Position numbers and translations under genes: made by a program
Notes under the pieces: model-generated
Database searches by the model: none
What the model saw: only the letters and a program-made list of their open reading frames with translations
Told to the model about the DNA's origin: nothing
In this document: positions 45,839-55,369 of the stretch, piece by piece
Numbering within the stretch: position 1 is the first letter of the stretch
How the letters are laid out: each line of letters begins with the position of its first letter
NCBI RefSeq assembly: GCF_022788655.1
Contig: NZ_CP084951.1
Coordinates: forward strand, 2,666,001 to 2,730,000
Origin: Sulfitobacter indolifex
GTDB lineage: Bacteria > Pseudomonadota > Alphaproteobacteria > Rhodobacterales > Rhodobacteraceae
DNA length: 64,000 nucleotides
Direction: 5' to 3'

Positions 45839-46753
45839 TTAGGATTTCCCCCAACGGAGGACCATGGGGTCCAGTCTGCGTAGAAGGTCGATAAGGCGGG
45901 CGCGGATCGCGGGATGCAGCGGTTCAATCGGATGACGGCTGAATTCGGAGCCGATCACGCCACCCTCTACCATCGCTGCTTTGCACGACCTCCAACCACA
46001 AAGGCGATTTTCGTGGTTAATGGCAGGCAGAACTCGGGTATAGGCCTCTACCGCTTCGTCTATCCGCCCTGCCAGATGATGCGTTATGACCGGTTTAATC
46101 TGATCCACGATCATGCCCGAGGTCATCGCTCCGCGCGCGCCTGCGTCCAGATCGGCCAGTAGCGTGATGCCCTCTTCGCCGTCAAACGGCCCCTCAATGG
46201 CATCCCCGCCCGCTTCAATCAGCGCGCGCATCTTGTTCGCAACAAGGGCACATTCAATCTTGAACAGTTTCACCATTTCGATCTGCTGCGCCATTTTGAC
46301 CAGCAGCGGCACTGGCAGATCGACCCCAGACATCGGCGCATCCTGAACCATGATCGGAATGCCGACTTCGCCCACCGCCCGGAATTGCTCAAACGTCTGG
46401 TCCGGCGATCCTTTCAGCGTTGCACCGTGATAGGGCGGCATCATCATGACCATGTCCGCGCCAAGGTCTTTCGCAAATTGCGCCCGCTCAACGGCGATGG
46501 TTGTCGCGTAGTGGCTGATGGTAACGATGACTGGAACGCGGCCCGCCACATGCTCGAGCGACAGGCGCGTCAAGGTCTCGCGCTCGGCGTCCGACAACAG
46601 GAACTGTTCCGAAAAATTTGCCAGAACACAGAGGCCGTCCGCACCCTGATCGATCAAACAATCAAGGACGCGGCGCATCCCGTCGAGGTCGAGGCTGCCG
46701 TCGGGGTGAAACGGGGTCGGCGCGACAGGCCAGATGCCGGAATACTGGGTCAT
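45839..46753 (-). CDS. DHDPS-family 2-keto-3-deoxy-pentonate dehydratase (L-KDA dehydratase type)
   Basis: 304-residue class I lyase fold. The wording VLANFSEQF, VTISHYATTI, MPPYHGATLKG, MVQDAPMSG, AINHENRLCG and LDPMVLRWG follows the L-2-keto-3-deoxyarabonate dehydratase group as I remember it. These enzymes convert a 2-keto-3-deoxy-pentonate to 2-oxoglutarate semialdehyde with loss of water. The Schiff-base lysine is in VKLFKIE. It overlaps the semialdehyde dehydrogenase gene by four bases, which would take the product to 2-oxoglutarate. An aldolase activity is the main alternative. Confidence 0.85.
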   Translation of the reverse strand: MTQYSGIWPVAPTPFHPDGSLDLDGMRRVLDCLIDQGADGLCVLANFSEQFLLSDAERETLTRLSLEHVAGRVPVIVTISHYATTIAVERAQFAKDLGADMVMMMPPYHGATLKGSPDQTFEQFRAVGEVGIPIMVQDAPMSGVDLPVPLLVKMAQQIEMVKLFKIECALVANKMRALIEAGGDAIEGPFDGEEGITLLADLDAGARGAMTSGMIVDQIKPVITHHLAGRIDEAVEAYTRVLPAINHENRLCGWRSCKAAMVEGGVIGSEFSRHPIEPLHPAIRARLIDLLRRLDPMVLRWGKS

Positions 46754-48177
46754 GGTGCGATATAACTCGTTTTGATTTGTGTATAAAATTCACGGGCGTA
46801 GGTGCCCTGCTCCTTGGCGCCATAGCTGGAGCCTTTGCGCCCGCCAAACGGCACGTGATAGTCCACACCCGCCGTGGGCAGGTTGACCATCACCATGCCG
46901 GCCTGAATATGGCGGCGAAAATGGCTCGCGTGTTTCAGCGAGGTTGTGCAAATGCCTGCGGACAGGCCAAACTCGGTGTCATTGGCGACGGCCAAAGCTT
47001 CATCATAGTCGGCTACCCGGATCACGCTGGCGCAGGGACCAAAGATTTCTTCTCGGCTGCTGCGCATGTCGTTTGTCGCATGGACGAACAGCGCAGGGCG
47101 TTGAAAGAACCCCTGCCCGTCCATGGCCTCGCCACCGATCACTTCACAGCCTTCGGAGCGCGCAAGATCGACGTAGGAGAGGTTTTGCTGCAATTGCCGT
47201 TCGTCGACGACGGGACCGATCTGGGTTTCCGGGTCGAGCGCATCGCCGACCTTTAGCTTGGCGACTTCGGCCGAAAGCTTTTCCACAAACGCATCGTGAA
47301 TCCCAGCCGTGACAATCAATCGCGATGACGCCGTACAACGCTGGCCCGTGCTAAAGAAAGCGCCGTTCAGGGAGGCCCCCACGGCCACATCAAGGTCAGC
47401 GTCATCCAGCACCACCATGGGGTTTTTGCCACCCATTTCGAGCTGAACTTTCTTGCCGTTTTCGGCGCATTGTACAGCGATCTGGCGGCCTGTCGCGACT
47501 GAGCCAGTAAAGCTGATCGCATCGATACCCGGGTGCGCCACCATCTGCGCGCCCACGGTGCGCCCGCTTCCCATCACCAGATTGAACACCCCGTCAGGGC
47601 ACCCGCTTTCCTTGAGGATATTGGCGATCTCCCAAGCGCAGCCGGGGGTGAGTTCGGCAGGTTTTAGAATGACGCAGTTGCCATAGGCCAGCGCTGGTGC
47701 TGCCTTCCACGCCGGAATGGCGATGGGGAAGTTCCACGGCGTGATCAACCCGACCACCCCCACCGGCTCACGCTCGATCATGACCTCAACGCCGGGGCGG
47801 ACAGAGGGCAACACTTCGCCCCCCAGCCGCAGCGCTTCGCCTGCGAAAAACTTGAAAAGTTGCGCGGCGCGGGTGACCTCACCAATGCCTTCCGCAAGGG
47901 TCTTGCCCTCTTCACGGCTAAGCAGGCGTCCCAGTTCATCCTTGCGCGCCATGATGGTAGCGCCAGTCGCCTCGAGCACATCGTGGCGCAGCTGCGGCGT
48001 CGCTCCGGCCCAGCCGGGCAAGGCGGCGCGGGCCGCCTCCACAGCAGCATCGACCGATGCGGCATCCCCCCGGGCATAGTTGCCCAGGATGTCATTCGTG
48101 TTGGACGGGTTGATGTTCGGCATGGCTTCAGCTTCGGCGACCCATTTGCCGCCGATCAGATTGTCGTAATTCTGCAT
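46750..48177 (-). CDS. 2-oxoglutarate semialdehyde dehydrogenase (aldehyde dehydrogenase family)
   Basis: 475-residue NAD(P)-dependent aldehyde dehydrogenase. Cofactor segment [20 protein letters not shown], catalytic Glu in LEMGGKNP and nucleophilic Cys in [12 protein letters not shown]. The specificity for 2-oxoglutarate semialdehyde is inferred from the translationally coupled keto-deoxy-acid dehydratase and resemblance to KGSADH sequences. It is the last catabolic step, feeding the TCA cycle. Confidence 0.87.
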   Translation of the reverse strand: MQNYDNLIGGKWVAEAEAMPNINPSNTNDILGNYARGDAASVDAAVEAARAALPGWAGATPQLRHDVLEATGATIMARKDELGRLLSREEGKTLAEGIGEVTRAAQLFKFFAGEALRLGGEVLPSVRPGVEVMIEREPVGVVGLITPWNFPIAIPAWKAAPALAYGNCVILKPAELTPGCAWEIANILKESGCPDGVFNLVMGSGRTVGAQMVAHPGIDAISFTGSVATGRQIAVQCAENGKKVQLEMGGKNPMVVLDDADLDVAVGASLNGAFFSTGQRCTASSRLIVTAGIHDAFVEKLSAEVAKLKVGDALDPETQIGPVVDERQLQQNLSYVDLARSEGCEVIGGEAMDGQGFFQRPALFVHATNDMRSSREEIFGPCASVIRVADYDEALAVANDTEFGLSAGICTTSLKHASHFRRHIQAGMVMVNLPTAGVDYHVPFGGRKGSSYGAKEQGTYAREFYTQIKTSYIAP

Positions 48178-48180
48178 GGA

Positions 48181-49353
48181 TTACTCCGTTATCTCGAAAT
48201 TTTTCAGATGCTTGTCGGAGATGGAGATGCCGAGCCCGGGCAGATCATCGTCCAGCTGCAAGAACCCGTCCTGTGCCTCTGGATCGCCTTCAAAGATGTA
48301 ATAAAACAGCTCGTTACCTACCTCGACGTCGAACACGGGGAAGTATTCTGACATTGGGCAATTCACGTTTGCCATGGTCAGGTGATAGTTATGCATCTGT
48401 CCGGCATGGGGGATAACCGGGACCTGAAAGGCCTCGGCAATCGCGTTGATCTTTTGCGCCGCCGTGATGCCACCAACACGGTTGGTGTCATATTGCAGCA
48501 CGCTGACTGCACCGGAGCGGATCAGATCGGCACAACCAATTACCGAATATTCATGCTCCCCGCCCGAGATCGGCACGATGTTCATGGCGTTCAGCTCGCG
48601 GTAGCCGTTCACATCATCTGCGATCACCGGCTCTTCCAGCCAACGCGGCTCATATTTCGCAAGCTTGGGCAGCATCCGTTTGGCATAGTCCAAGTTCCAC
48701 CCCATGTAGCATTCCAACATGAGGTCGTTATCGTACCCAACCACCTCGCGCAGCGCTTCGACGCGCTTGAGGTTCTCGCGCATGCCCGGCATGCCGTCCT
48801 TGGGGCCAAAGCCGAAGCGGGTTTTGAAGGCGGAGTACCCGCCCTTCATCGCTTCTTCGGCCTCGCGCTGCATGGCCTCGACACTGTCGGCGTATAGTTT
48901 CGAGTAATAGACCGGGATCTTTTCTTTGGTGCGGCCACCAAGCAGCTTAAACACGGGCTTGTTGGCCAGCTTGCCCATCAGATCCCAGATCGCGATGTCG
49001 ATGGCTGAGATCGCCGTCATCCCGATCCCTTTGCGGCCCCAGGCGTGGCTGCGGCGGTACATTTTTTCCCAGATATAGGCGTTATCAAAAGGGTCTTCAC
49101 CGATCACCAGTGGGGCCAGCAGTTCGTCGATTGCTTTCTTTACCACGGTGGGTGCGAGGGCCGCGTTGCCGATGCCGATGGTGCCGTCCTCGGTTTCAAC
49201 CTCGCAGGTCAACCACTGGTGAAAACGGAATGATGACATCGTATCACCCTTCATCCACAGCGCGTCAGAGGCGTTGGTGCAGAAGTTGCCCTGCGGCGGG
49301 ACGGTCGGGCCGGTCCAGTTCCAGACACGGGTACGGACAGATTTGATCTTCAT
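48181..49353 (-). CDS. Enolase-superfamily acid-sugar dehydratase (L-rhamnonate dehydratase-like)
   Basis: 390-residue mandelate-racemase/muconate-lactonizing family protein with N-terminal capping domain and C-terminal barrel. Probable magnesium ligands lie in [15 protein letters not shown] and SGGEHE; the His end of the site is [10 protein letters not shown]. Segments [20 protein letters not shown] and CPMSEYFP are like the RhmD subgroup, which dehydrates L-rhamnonate, L-lyxonate, L-mannonate and similar acids. With a pentonate-type dehydratase and KGSADH downstream, a pentonate such as L-lyxonate is more likely than rhamnonate. This is inferred. Confidence 0.82.
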   Translation of the reverse strand: MKIKSVRTRVWNWTGPTVPPQGNFCTNASDALWMKGDTMSSFRFHQWLTCEVETEDGTIGIGNAALAPTVVKKAIDELLAPLVIGEDPFDNAYIWEKMYRRSHAWGRKGIGMTAISAIDIAIWDLMGKLANKPVFKLLGGRTKEKIPVYYSKLYADSVEAMQREAEEAMKGGYSAFKTRFGFGPKDGMPGMRENLKRVEALREVVGYDNDLMLECYMGWNLDYAKRMLPKLAKYEPRWLEEPVIADDVNGYRELNAMNIVPISGGEHEYSVIGCADLIRSGAVSVLQYDTNRVGGITAAQKINAIAEAFQVPVIPHAGQMHNYHLTMANVNCPMSEYFPVFDVEVGNELFYYIFEGDPEAQDGFLQLDDDLPGLGISISDKHLKNFEITE

Positions 49354-49357
49354 GGGT

Positions 49358-50386
49358 TCAATCCACTTTTATAATGTTTTGGGTCTGGCGGCGGCGCATC
49401 CCCATTTCGCAGGCGATGTTCCACGCGGCGCGCATCGGGCCAGGGTTGGCCTTACCCGCGCCGCGGATGTCAAAGGCGGTGCCATGGGCTGGGGTTGTAA
49501 TCGGCACGGGCAAGCCGCCCTGCACCGTCACCCCCTGCCAAAAGCCCAGCAGCTTGATCGCGATTTGCCCCTGATCGTGGTAAAGCGTGACGATCGCGTC
49601 CAACTCCTTGGCCACGGCCTTGAGAAAGATCGTGTCCGAGGGGTATGGCCCCTCGACCGGCAGCCCAAGCGCCTTGGCCCGTTCGACCGCCGGAATGATA
49701 ATGTCGATCTCTTCGGTGCCAAAATTGCCGTTGTCGCCGTTGTGTGGGTTCAAGCCGCAGACACCAATGCGTGGTTGCGCGTTGCCGCCTGCGATCAATG
49801 CATCATGGATCAAGCGCGTGGCCTCAATGATCTTGTCCTCGGTGATCAGATCGGCCACGTTGCGCAGGGCGACATGACTGGTCACGCGGCTGGTCCACAG
49901 CCCTTCCATCACGTTGATCTCTGACACCGAGCCGTTGTGGCCCAGCCGGTCCGCGAACCAGTGCAATTCGTCCGATTGGGTCATGCCCGCCGCGTGCAGC
50001 GAGGCCTTGTTCAGTGGAGCAAAGACCAACGCGTCGGCAGCCCCCTTCGCCACCATGTCGAGACCATAGCCCAGTGTCTCAAGGCAGTGCTGCCCCCCGG
50101 CGGATGTCGCTTCGGCGCGTGCCCACTCCCGCCCGTCCTTACCGATGCTTAAAAACAATGGCAGGTCGGGGTCGTCGTTTAGCGCGGCAGCATCGGAAAC
50201 GCGCTTATAGTCAAAGCTGGTCCCGGCGATGGACATGCCGTCCTGTAATTCAGCCTCGTCGCCGACGATCAGTACATCGGCCGCCTTGCAAGCTTCTGCG
50301 TCGCTCAGCAGTCGCGCCACCAGCTCAGAGCCGATGCCCGCAGGGTCGCCTAAGGTCAGGATCAGGCGGGGTTTTTCCGAACTCAT
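49358..50386 (-). CDS. PdxA-family dehydrogenase (PdxA2 type)
   Basis: About 343 residues of the 4-hydroxythreonine-4-phosphate dehydrogenase family. [12 protein letters not shown] starts the protein, and metal-binding regions [13 protein letters not shown] and [12 protein letters not shown] are intact. ATG 50386 is chosen; the upstream part of the open frame overlaps the TRAP permease gene. PdxA2 proteins normally act on four-carbon sugar-acid phosphates made by a DUF1537 kinase, but no such kinase is encoded here. Its role in this operon is therefore uncertain; oxidation of the imported acid or a side product is possible. Confidence 0.83.
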   Translation of the reverse strand: MSSEKPRLILTLGDPAGIGSELVARLLSDAEACKAADVLIVGDEAELQDGMSIAGTSFDYKRVSDAAALNDDPDLPLFLSIGKDGREWARAEATSAGGQHCLETLGYGLDMVAKGAADALVFAPLNKASLHAAGMTQSDELHWFADRLGHNGSVSEINVMEGLWTSRVTSHVALRNVADLITEDKIIEATRLIHDALIAGGNAQPRIGVCGLNPHNGDNGNFGTEEIDIIIPAVERAKALGLPVEGPYPSDTIFLKAVAKELDAIVTLYHDQGQIAIKLLGFWQGVTVQGGLPVPITTPAHGTAFDIRGAGKANPGPMRAAWNIACEMGMRRRQTQNIIKVD

Positions 50387-51663
50387 TGCATATACTCCGT
50401 CAAAACGAGCGATACCGATGGCACATAGGTCACCAGCAAAAGGATGAAGGCGAGCACGCCGATGAAAGGCAGATTGGTCCGCGAAGTTTCCCAGATGCCG
50501 GCCTTGGCGATGGAGCACGAGGTGATCAGCACCGATGCGACGGGGGGTGTCTGCTGACCAATGGCGAGGTTCAGCGTCACGATGATGCCGAAATGCACGG
50601 GGTCGATCCCAACAGCGGTGACCAAAGGCATCACAACAGGCACTACCAGAATGATCGCGGCGGCACCGTGTAGGAACATGCCCAGCACCAGCAGCAGCAC
50701 GTTCAGCAGCGCCAGTACGATCAGCGGATTGGTTGTCACTTCGGTGATCTGCGCGGCAAGCTGCTGCGGCACCTGCGCCTGCGTCAGGAACAGCCCTAGC
50801 GCAGCGGATGAGGCCACGAGCAGCATCACGACGCCGGTCTGGCTGACGCCTTCCAACATGGTGCGCCGCAGACGCCAGATGTCGAGATCACGGTAGATGA
50901 ACAGCCCGATCACAAGGGCAGCCAAAACAGCAAGCCCTGCCCCTTCCGTCGCCGTCACAAGGCCCGAGAAAATACCGCCGAGGATGATGACCGGCATGGT
51001 CAACGCCCAGAACGCTTCACGGAACGTGCGCTTGATGTGCTTTAGGTCAAACCCTTCGCCGCGCGGCAGATCATAGCGGATGGCCAGGAAATAGGTCACC
51101 AGCATCAGCAATCCGCCCCCCAGAACGCCCGGAATGATGCCCGCGACAAAGAGCTTTAGCACAGATGTCTCCGCAATCGCGCCGTAGAGGATCATTGGGA
51201 TCGACGGTGGAATGATAATCGCAAGCGAGGCGGAAGAAGACGTGATCGCCGCCGCCAAAGTGCGGGAATAGCCGCGCCGCTTCATCTCTGGGATCAGAAC
51301 AGTCCCGGTCGCGGCCACGTCGGCCACGGCAGAGCCGGAGATTTCGGCAAACACCATCGAAACACCAATGTTGACCATGCCAAGCCCGCCACGCACAAAG
51401 CCGATCAGCGCTGAGACGAAGTTGATCAGCCGCACCGAAATGCCAGAGGTGTTCATCAAGTTGCCCGCCAGAATGAACAGCGGGATCGCGATCAGAGGGA
51501 AAGACGTGGCACCCGAATAAAGCGCGATCGTCATGTCATAAAGCTGGTTGGTGCCGGTGGTGAGGACGAAGCCGCCAATCGACACCAGGCCAATAGCGAC
51601 GGCAATCGGCACATTGATCAGGATCAGGCCGATCAGCACAATTGCAGCAATCAGGAGTGTCAT
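50383..51663 (-). CDS. TRAP transporter large permease (DctM type)
   Basis: 426-residue inner-membrane protein with about 12 helices, normal for DctM. Segments PLFILAGNLMNTSGIS and FAEISGSAVADVAATGTVLIPEMKR are family hallmarks. It carries the sodium-coupled transport function with the small subunit, which it overlaps by four bases. The start of the pdxA gene overlaps its end. Confidence 0.94.
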   Translation of the reverse strand: MTLLIAAIVLIGLILINVPIAVAIGLVSIGGFVLTTGTNQLYDMTIALYSGATSFPLIAIPLFILAGNLMNTSGISVRLINFVSALIGFVRGGLGMVNIGVSMVFAEISGSAVADVAATGTVLIPEMKRRGYSRTLAAAITSSSASLAIIIPPSIPMILYGAIAETSVLKLFVAGIIPGVLGGGLLMLVTYFLAIRYDLPRGEGFDLKHIKRTFREAFWALTMPVIILGGIFSGLVTATEGAGLAVLAALVIGLFIYRDLDIWRLRRTMLEGVSQTGVVMLLVASSAALGLFLTQAQVPQQLAAQITEVTTNPLIVLALLNVLLLVLGMFLHGAAAIILVVPVVMPLVTAVGIDPVHFGIIVTLNLAIGQQTPPVASVLITSCSIAKAGIWETSRTNLPFIGVLAFILLLVTYVPSVSLVLTEYMQ

Positions 51664-52223
51664 TTCTGTTCTTTCTTGAGTGAGAGCGTCGCGGCTTCGG
51701 CCTCGGCTTCTGCGATAGCATGCTCGATCTCGGCATGTTCACGGTCGATACCGGAGGCAACTTCGCGCAGGGCCCGAGGCATGGTCATGATTGTGCCAAT
51801 GATCATCAGCACGGCAGTAACCGGAATAACCGATTGCACGATGTCCAAGGTCAGCCAGCGCAAGCTAAGCAGCGAGTCGTAGGCAGCTACGCGGAGGACA
51901 GCATAGCCGAACCAACCCGTAATCGCGAAATAGGCCAGCACCAGCAATTCTGAGAACAATGCCACCGCAAGCGCTAGGTTTCGCGGAAGGGCCGAAACCA
52001 GACCCGCAAAACCCATATGCTGGCGCAAAAACACCGCATAGGTCGCGCCAAAGTAGGTGAGCCATGCCAGCAGCACGCTGGCAATTTCATCATACCAACT
52101 GGGCGAAGACCCCAGATAGCGCATGGTGGTTGAGTAGATGACGGCGCAGGTAAGCGTCAGAAGCAAGACCAAGCAAATGGTCTCGATCAGACGTAGCAAC
52201 GTCTTTTCCGCAAGTTGGATCAT
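51660..52223 (-). CDS. TRAP transporter small permease (DctQ type)
   Basis: 187-residue protein with four predicted helices and the DctQ-family pattern WYDEIASVLLAWLTYFGATYA. The C-terminal 30 residues are highly charged, with repeated Glu and Ala (HAEIEHAIAEAEAEAA), and may form a short coiled coil, which is longer than in typical DctQ. It works with the large permease and the binding protein. Confidence 0.92.
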   Translation of the reverse strand: MIQLAEKTLLRLIETICLVLLLTLTCAVIYSTTMRYLGSSPSWYDEIASVLLAWLTYFGATYAVFLRQHMGFAGLVSALPRNLALAVALFSELLVLAYFAITGWFGYAVLRVAAYDSLLSLRWLTLDIVQSVIPVTAVLMIIGTIMTMPRALREVASGIDREHAEIEHAIAEAEAEAATLSLKKEQK

Positions 52224-52242
52224 TGGGGGTTCCTATTTGGTA

Positions 52243-52266
52243 TCGGCCAAGGCACGCCTTGGCCGA
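52243..52266 (-). terminator. Intercistronic stem-loop after the TRAP binding-protein gene
   Basis: TCGGCCAAGG, four-base loop, CCTTGGCCGA lies between dctP and dctQ. It probably limits read-through or stabilises the binding-protein message, as with the stem-loop at 15147. No long T-run follows. Confidence 0.6.
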
Positions 52267-52281
52267 CTGGGGTCGATCAGT

Positions 52282-53265
52282 TTACTCGGCCAGAGCCTGC
52301 GCGCGGCTGACCAGTTCAGCTCCGCCAGAAACCTGTGCGGCAAAGGCTTCATAAACCGGAGCGGAAGCAGCTACGAAAGATGCCTTATCGGCTTCGTTCA
52401 CTTCCACACCCGCCGCACGGACTTTCTCAACCAGCTCGTTGTCGGCGGTTTCACCTTCGGCAAGCGACCAGTCCTGCACGGTGGCAGCGACGTCGGTGAC
52501 GGCGGCCTGCACGTCGGCTGGCAGCCCGCTCCAGGTGTCACTGCCGGTGGTCAGGTAGGTCGGCGAATAGACGTGACCTGTCAGGCTGAGGTGCTTCTGT
52601 ACTTCCTGAAAATTCGCGCCGACGATGTTTGTCAGCGGGTTTTCCTGCCCGTCCATCGTGCCGGTCTGCAAGGCTACGAAGACTTCCGAGAAAGACATCG
52701 GCGTCGGGTTGGCCCCCCATTCCTTGAACATCGCAACGCGCCATTCGGACGATGGCGTTCTGATCTTCAGACCTTCCAAATCGGCGGGTGTGTTGATCGC
52801 GCGTACAGAGTTGGTAATCTGGCGAAAGCCGTTTTCCCATGTGGACAGGACATGCAGGCCTTGATCCTCGGCCTTTGGCGCAAGTTCGGTCATGACGATT
52901 TCCGCGTCAATCGCCTTGAGGTGCGCCCGGTCCTTGACCAGAAAGGGCATGTCGAACAGAGCAAATTCAGGGGCCACGTTGGTCATAATGGACGAAACCA
53001 GCGTGAACTGAACGGTGCCGAGGCGCAACTTTTGAAGCAGCTCTTTTTCATCGCCCAACTGTCCGTCGGCATAAAACTCAACCTTATGCGCGTCGCCCAG
53101 TTTCGCCTGTAGATCTGTTGCAAACTTCTCGGCGCTCCGACCTTGCAGACTGTTGGATGCGGCCCCAACTGCCACGATATAGGTATCGGCCATAACGGGA
53201 CTGGCGGCCAACATGGACGTCGTGATGAACAGACTCGCAGCCAAGCTGCAGCTAATTTTTTTCAT
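52282..53265 (-). CDS. TRAP transporter substrate-binding protein (DctP type)
   Basis: 327-residue periplasmic protein with signal peptide (cleaved near SPVMADTY). The conserved arginine that grips the ligand carboxylate lies in GLKIRTPSS, and MSFSEVFVALQTGTMDGQENPL is the DctP signature. It captures the carboxylated substrate, probably a sugar acid used by the downstream dehydratases. It is the first gene of the operon. Confidence 0.93.
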   Translation of the reverse strand: MKKISCSLAASLFITTSMLAASPVMADTYIVAVGAASNSLQGRSAEKFATDLQAKLGDAHKVEFYADGQLGDEKELLQKLRLGTVQFTLVSSIMTNVAPEFALFDMPFLVKDRAHLKAIDAEIVMTELAPKAEDQGLHVLSTWENGFRQITNSVRAINTPADLEGLKIRTPSSEWRVAMFKEWGANPTPMSFSEVFVALQTGTMDGQENPLTNIVGANFQEVQKHLSLTGHVYSPTYLTTGSDTWSGLPADVQAAVTDVAATVQDWSLAEGETADNELVEKVRAAGVEVNEADKASFVAASAPVYEAFAAQVSGGAELVSRAQALAE

Positions 53266-53441
53266 GATTTTCCTCCTCCAAGGTGCAGGTTTGCCGATTA
53301 TTTAGAGCAGCCCCTACTGGACAAATGGCTAGATGAGATGGCTCGCGCTGCCAAATAGAAAGGCGTGATCTATTGATAACCTATGGATATTGATAGCCCG
53401 CATAATTCAACCGGTTACTAATCGGTCAGGCTTCCGCGACT

Positions 53442-53457
53442 GAGGGGTGAGCCCCTC
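53442..53457. terminator. Small GC-rich stem-loop between two minus-strand operons
   Basis: GAGGGG, four bases, CCCCTC. It lies 70 bp past the ccdA stop and about 180 bp before the TRAP operon start. It may end the copper-type operon. No T-run, so confidence is low. The same interval also holds two ATTGATA direct repeats near 53370-53395 that could belong to the TRAP promoter. Confidence 0.4.
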
Positions 53458-53524
53458 CCGCGAACCCTCCTCGGCATTCTCGTTTTAGAGCAGACCTATC
53501 ATCAAAACGCTCCCGGCGTAGATT

Positions 53525-54253
53525 TCACCCAATTGTCCCCAACACTGGGAAGGTTTCCAATAACCACCACGAAAAAGCGCTCAGTTGGCCCGTCATCATC
53601 GCGATCCCCATGAGGACCATGACCCCGCCTGCCACTTGATGCAGACGCCGCCCAACCGCACCAATCGCCCGCAGGCGCGCTGCGACCTGATCGGTAAAGG
53701 CGGCCACGATCAGAAACGGCACCCCAAGCCCTGCCGAATAGATCGCCAATAGCCAAACACCTTCCGATACCGTGGCGCTTGCCGCACTGGCCGTCAGGAT
53801 TGCGCCGAGGATCGGTCCGATACAGGGGGTCCAACCAAAGCCGAAAGCGAGGCCCAGCACATAGGCCGCCACCGGCTGCCCGCCGGGCAGATCGAGGTTG
53901 AACCGCAGGTCACGCTCCATTGATTGAATGCGCGCGGCCCCCAGCATGAACAGCCCAAAAAGGATCACAACAGCGCCCCCGATAAGGTTCAGCTCAAACC
54001 GCCAGCGCAAGAGCGACTGCCCCAATGCTGTGGCCGATGCACCGAGCGCCATGAAGATTGTTGAGAACCCCAACACGAAACAAAAGCTCAGCCACACCGC
54101 TTGGCCACGGCTGCGCGCCGCGCCCGTGGGTCCAGTGCGCCCGGCGATATAGGAGACGTAGCCCGGCACCAGTGGCAAGACGCAGGGCGAGACAAAGGAG
54201 ATCGTCCCGGCCAGCAAGGCGGCGATCACCCCGAGGGAGGAGACATCAAACAT
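53525..54253 (-). CDS. CcdA/DsbD-type transmembrane thiol-disulfide carrier
   Basis: 242-residue inner-membrane protein with six helices. The paired redox cysteines are in SFVSPCVLPLVPGY (first helix) and GWTPCIGP (fourth helix). It carries reducing power from cytosolic thioredoxin to periplasmic thioredoxin-like proteins such as CcmG and TlpA, both encoded upstream in the same operon. It overlaps the preceding gene by eight bases. It may keep cysteines of the SCO-type and thioredoxin-type proteins reduced. Confidence 0.92.
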   Translation of the reverse strand: MFDVSSLGVIAALLAGTISFVSPCVLPLVPGYVSYIAGRTGPTGAARSRGQAVWLSFCFVLGFSTIFMALGASATALGQSLLRWRFELNLIGGAVVILFGLFMLGAARIQSMERDLRFNLDLPGGQPVAAYVLGLAFGFGWTPCIGPILGAILTASAASATVSEGVWLLAIYSAGLGVPFLIVAAFTDQVAARLRAIGAVGRRLHQVAGGVMVLMGIAMMTGQLSAFSWWLLETFPVLGTIG

Positions 54254-54725
54254 TAAGCCCCCCTCTGTGTGGAGAGGAGAGCTTTAGTGCGCCAAAGTAG
54301 GCTACGAATGGGACGACGAGCCATTGCAACATCGGCGTGAGACCTGCGTCAATAAACGGGATGACTGGCATAATGTCGCGGTAGGCCCAAGCCTCGCGGA
54401 CCTCAATGTTGAGCCATTCGCTAAAGATCGTATAGCCAAATCCGATCGCAAGCATCGCGCCAAAAACGGGATAGACCCGCGCCTGCGGCCATGCGCCTGT
54501 GCCAAAGAAAAACAGTGCGAGCAGAAGGCTGCTCATGGCGATCTGCAGGTCGCCTCCGGTGCAGTGAACCACGGCAAAGACGATCTCGCCCCATGTCCCC
54601 TCAACCCAAATTGTGTAGAGCGGAATATGGGCAACCTCCCAAAGAAGGTGCCCCAGCAGCGTGAACAACGCAAAGCGGCGCAGGGCGGTGAGCCAGTGTG
54701 GCCTGTCCAAACGTTGGCTTGTCAT
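54246..54725 (-). CDS. Uncharacterised multi-pass membrane protein
   Basis: About 159 residues with four or five hydrophobic helices. Distinct patterns are LGHLLWEVAHIPLYTIW and FAVVHCTGGDLQIA, with one conserved-looking His-Cys pair. I do not recognise a named family. ATG 54725 overlaps the preceding gene's stop (ATGA), so it is preferred to 54752. Its place between SCO-like and CcdA genes suggests a role in membrane redox or copper handling. Confidence 0.72.
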   Translation of the reverse strand: MTSQRLDRPHWLTALRRFALFTLLGHLLWEVAHIPLYTIWVEGTWGEIVFAVVHCTGGDLQIAMSSLLLALFFFGTGAWPQARVYPVFGAMLAIGFGYTIFSEWLNIEVREAWAYRDIMPVIPFIDAGLTPMLQWLVVPFVAYFGALKLSSPHRGGLNV

Positions 54726-55369
54726 TGAAACCACCCCGTTATGCGCTGCCAAAAACCGGGTTCGGCATGAGGCCGCTGATGCGTCAGCCCGTTGATGTAG
54801 AGCACGAGGTTCGTCGGCTTAAAGTCTGCGCCGTGAAATATGCCAACCTGCGCGCCCTCACGGTTGAGCAAATGCACCATGGGGTCTTCGTTTGTCCGGC
54901 CACTTGCCGAGGCGAAGGCATTCACCGTGTCGCCAAAGCGCTCGGCGTCGGACAGTTGTGCAGACGTCCAGTTCTGCTCTGCCGGGGCCGCAGAGCCCGT
55001 ATCGCGCAGGGTGACAAAGGCGACCATCTCGCGCATGGCACTGGCATTGAGCGCGGAGAGCGTTTTGCCGAGTTGTTCCTGCTGCGCATCACAGGGGCTA
55101 CCGCAAGCACCAGGGGCAAAACTAAGCACCGTGATCTTGCCCCTCATTGCGCCCAGAGACCCCGTGGCCCCATCTGGCGCCACCCATTTCACATCCCGCA
55201 CCTCTTGGGCGGTGATGGGTTCAAACGCGGCTTCTTTATCGGCCATCGCTTGGCTCAGGTTCTCCCCGGGGTGGTTCGCGAAAGCGGGTGTTACAGTCAG
55301 CAGGGCCACGGCACATATGTGCGCGGCCTGCGACGCGCGACGGGCTGACGATGGAAATTTCTGTGTCAC
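54722..55369 (-). CDS. SCO1/SenC-like exported protein, divergent
   Basis: 215 residues with an N-terminal signal peptide (ending near TPAFANH). The thioredoxin-like fold carries CGSPC, a CxxxC motif at the position of the CPDIC metal site of SCO proteins, and a His in GIFHGADF. The segment following CxxxC, DAQQEQLGKTL, is divergent. It may deliver copper or reduce thiols. It overlaps both neighbours by four bases. Confidence 0.75.
   Translation of the reverse strand: MTQKFPSSARRASQAAHICAVALLTVTPAFANHPGENLSQAMADKEAAFEPITAQEVRDVKWVAPDGATGSLGAMRGKITVLSFAPGACGSPCDAQQEQLGKTLSALNASAMREMVAFVTLRDTGSAAPAEQNWTSAQLSDAERFGDTVNAFASASGRTNEDPMVHLLNREGAQVGIFHGADFKPTNLVLYINGLTHQRPHAEPGFWQRITGWFQ

Noticed and set aside
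52138..53112. Plus-strand frame of 324 codons
   Set aside because: Antisense to the TRAP binding-protein gene.
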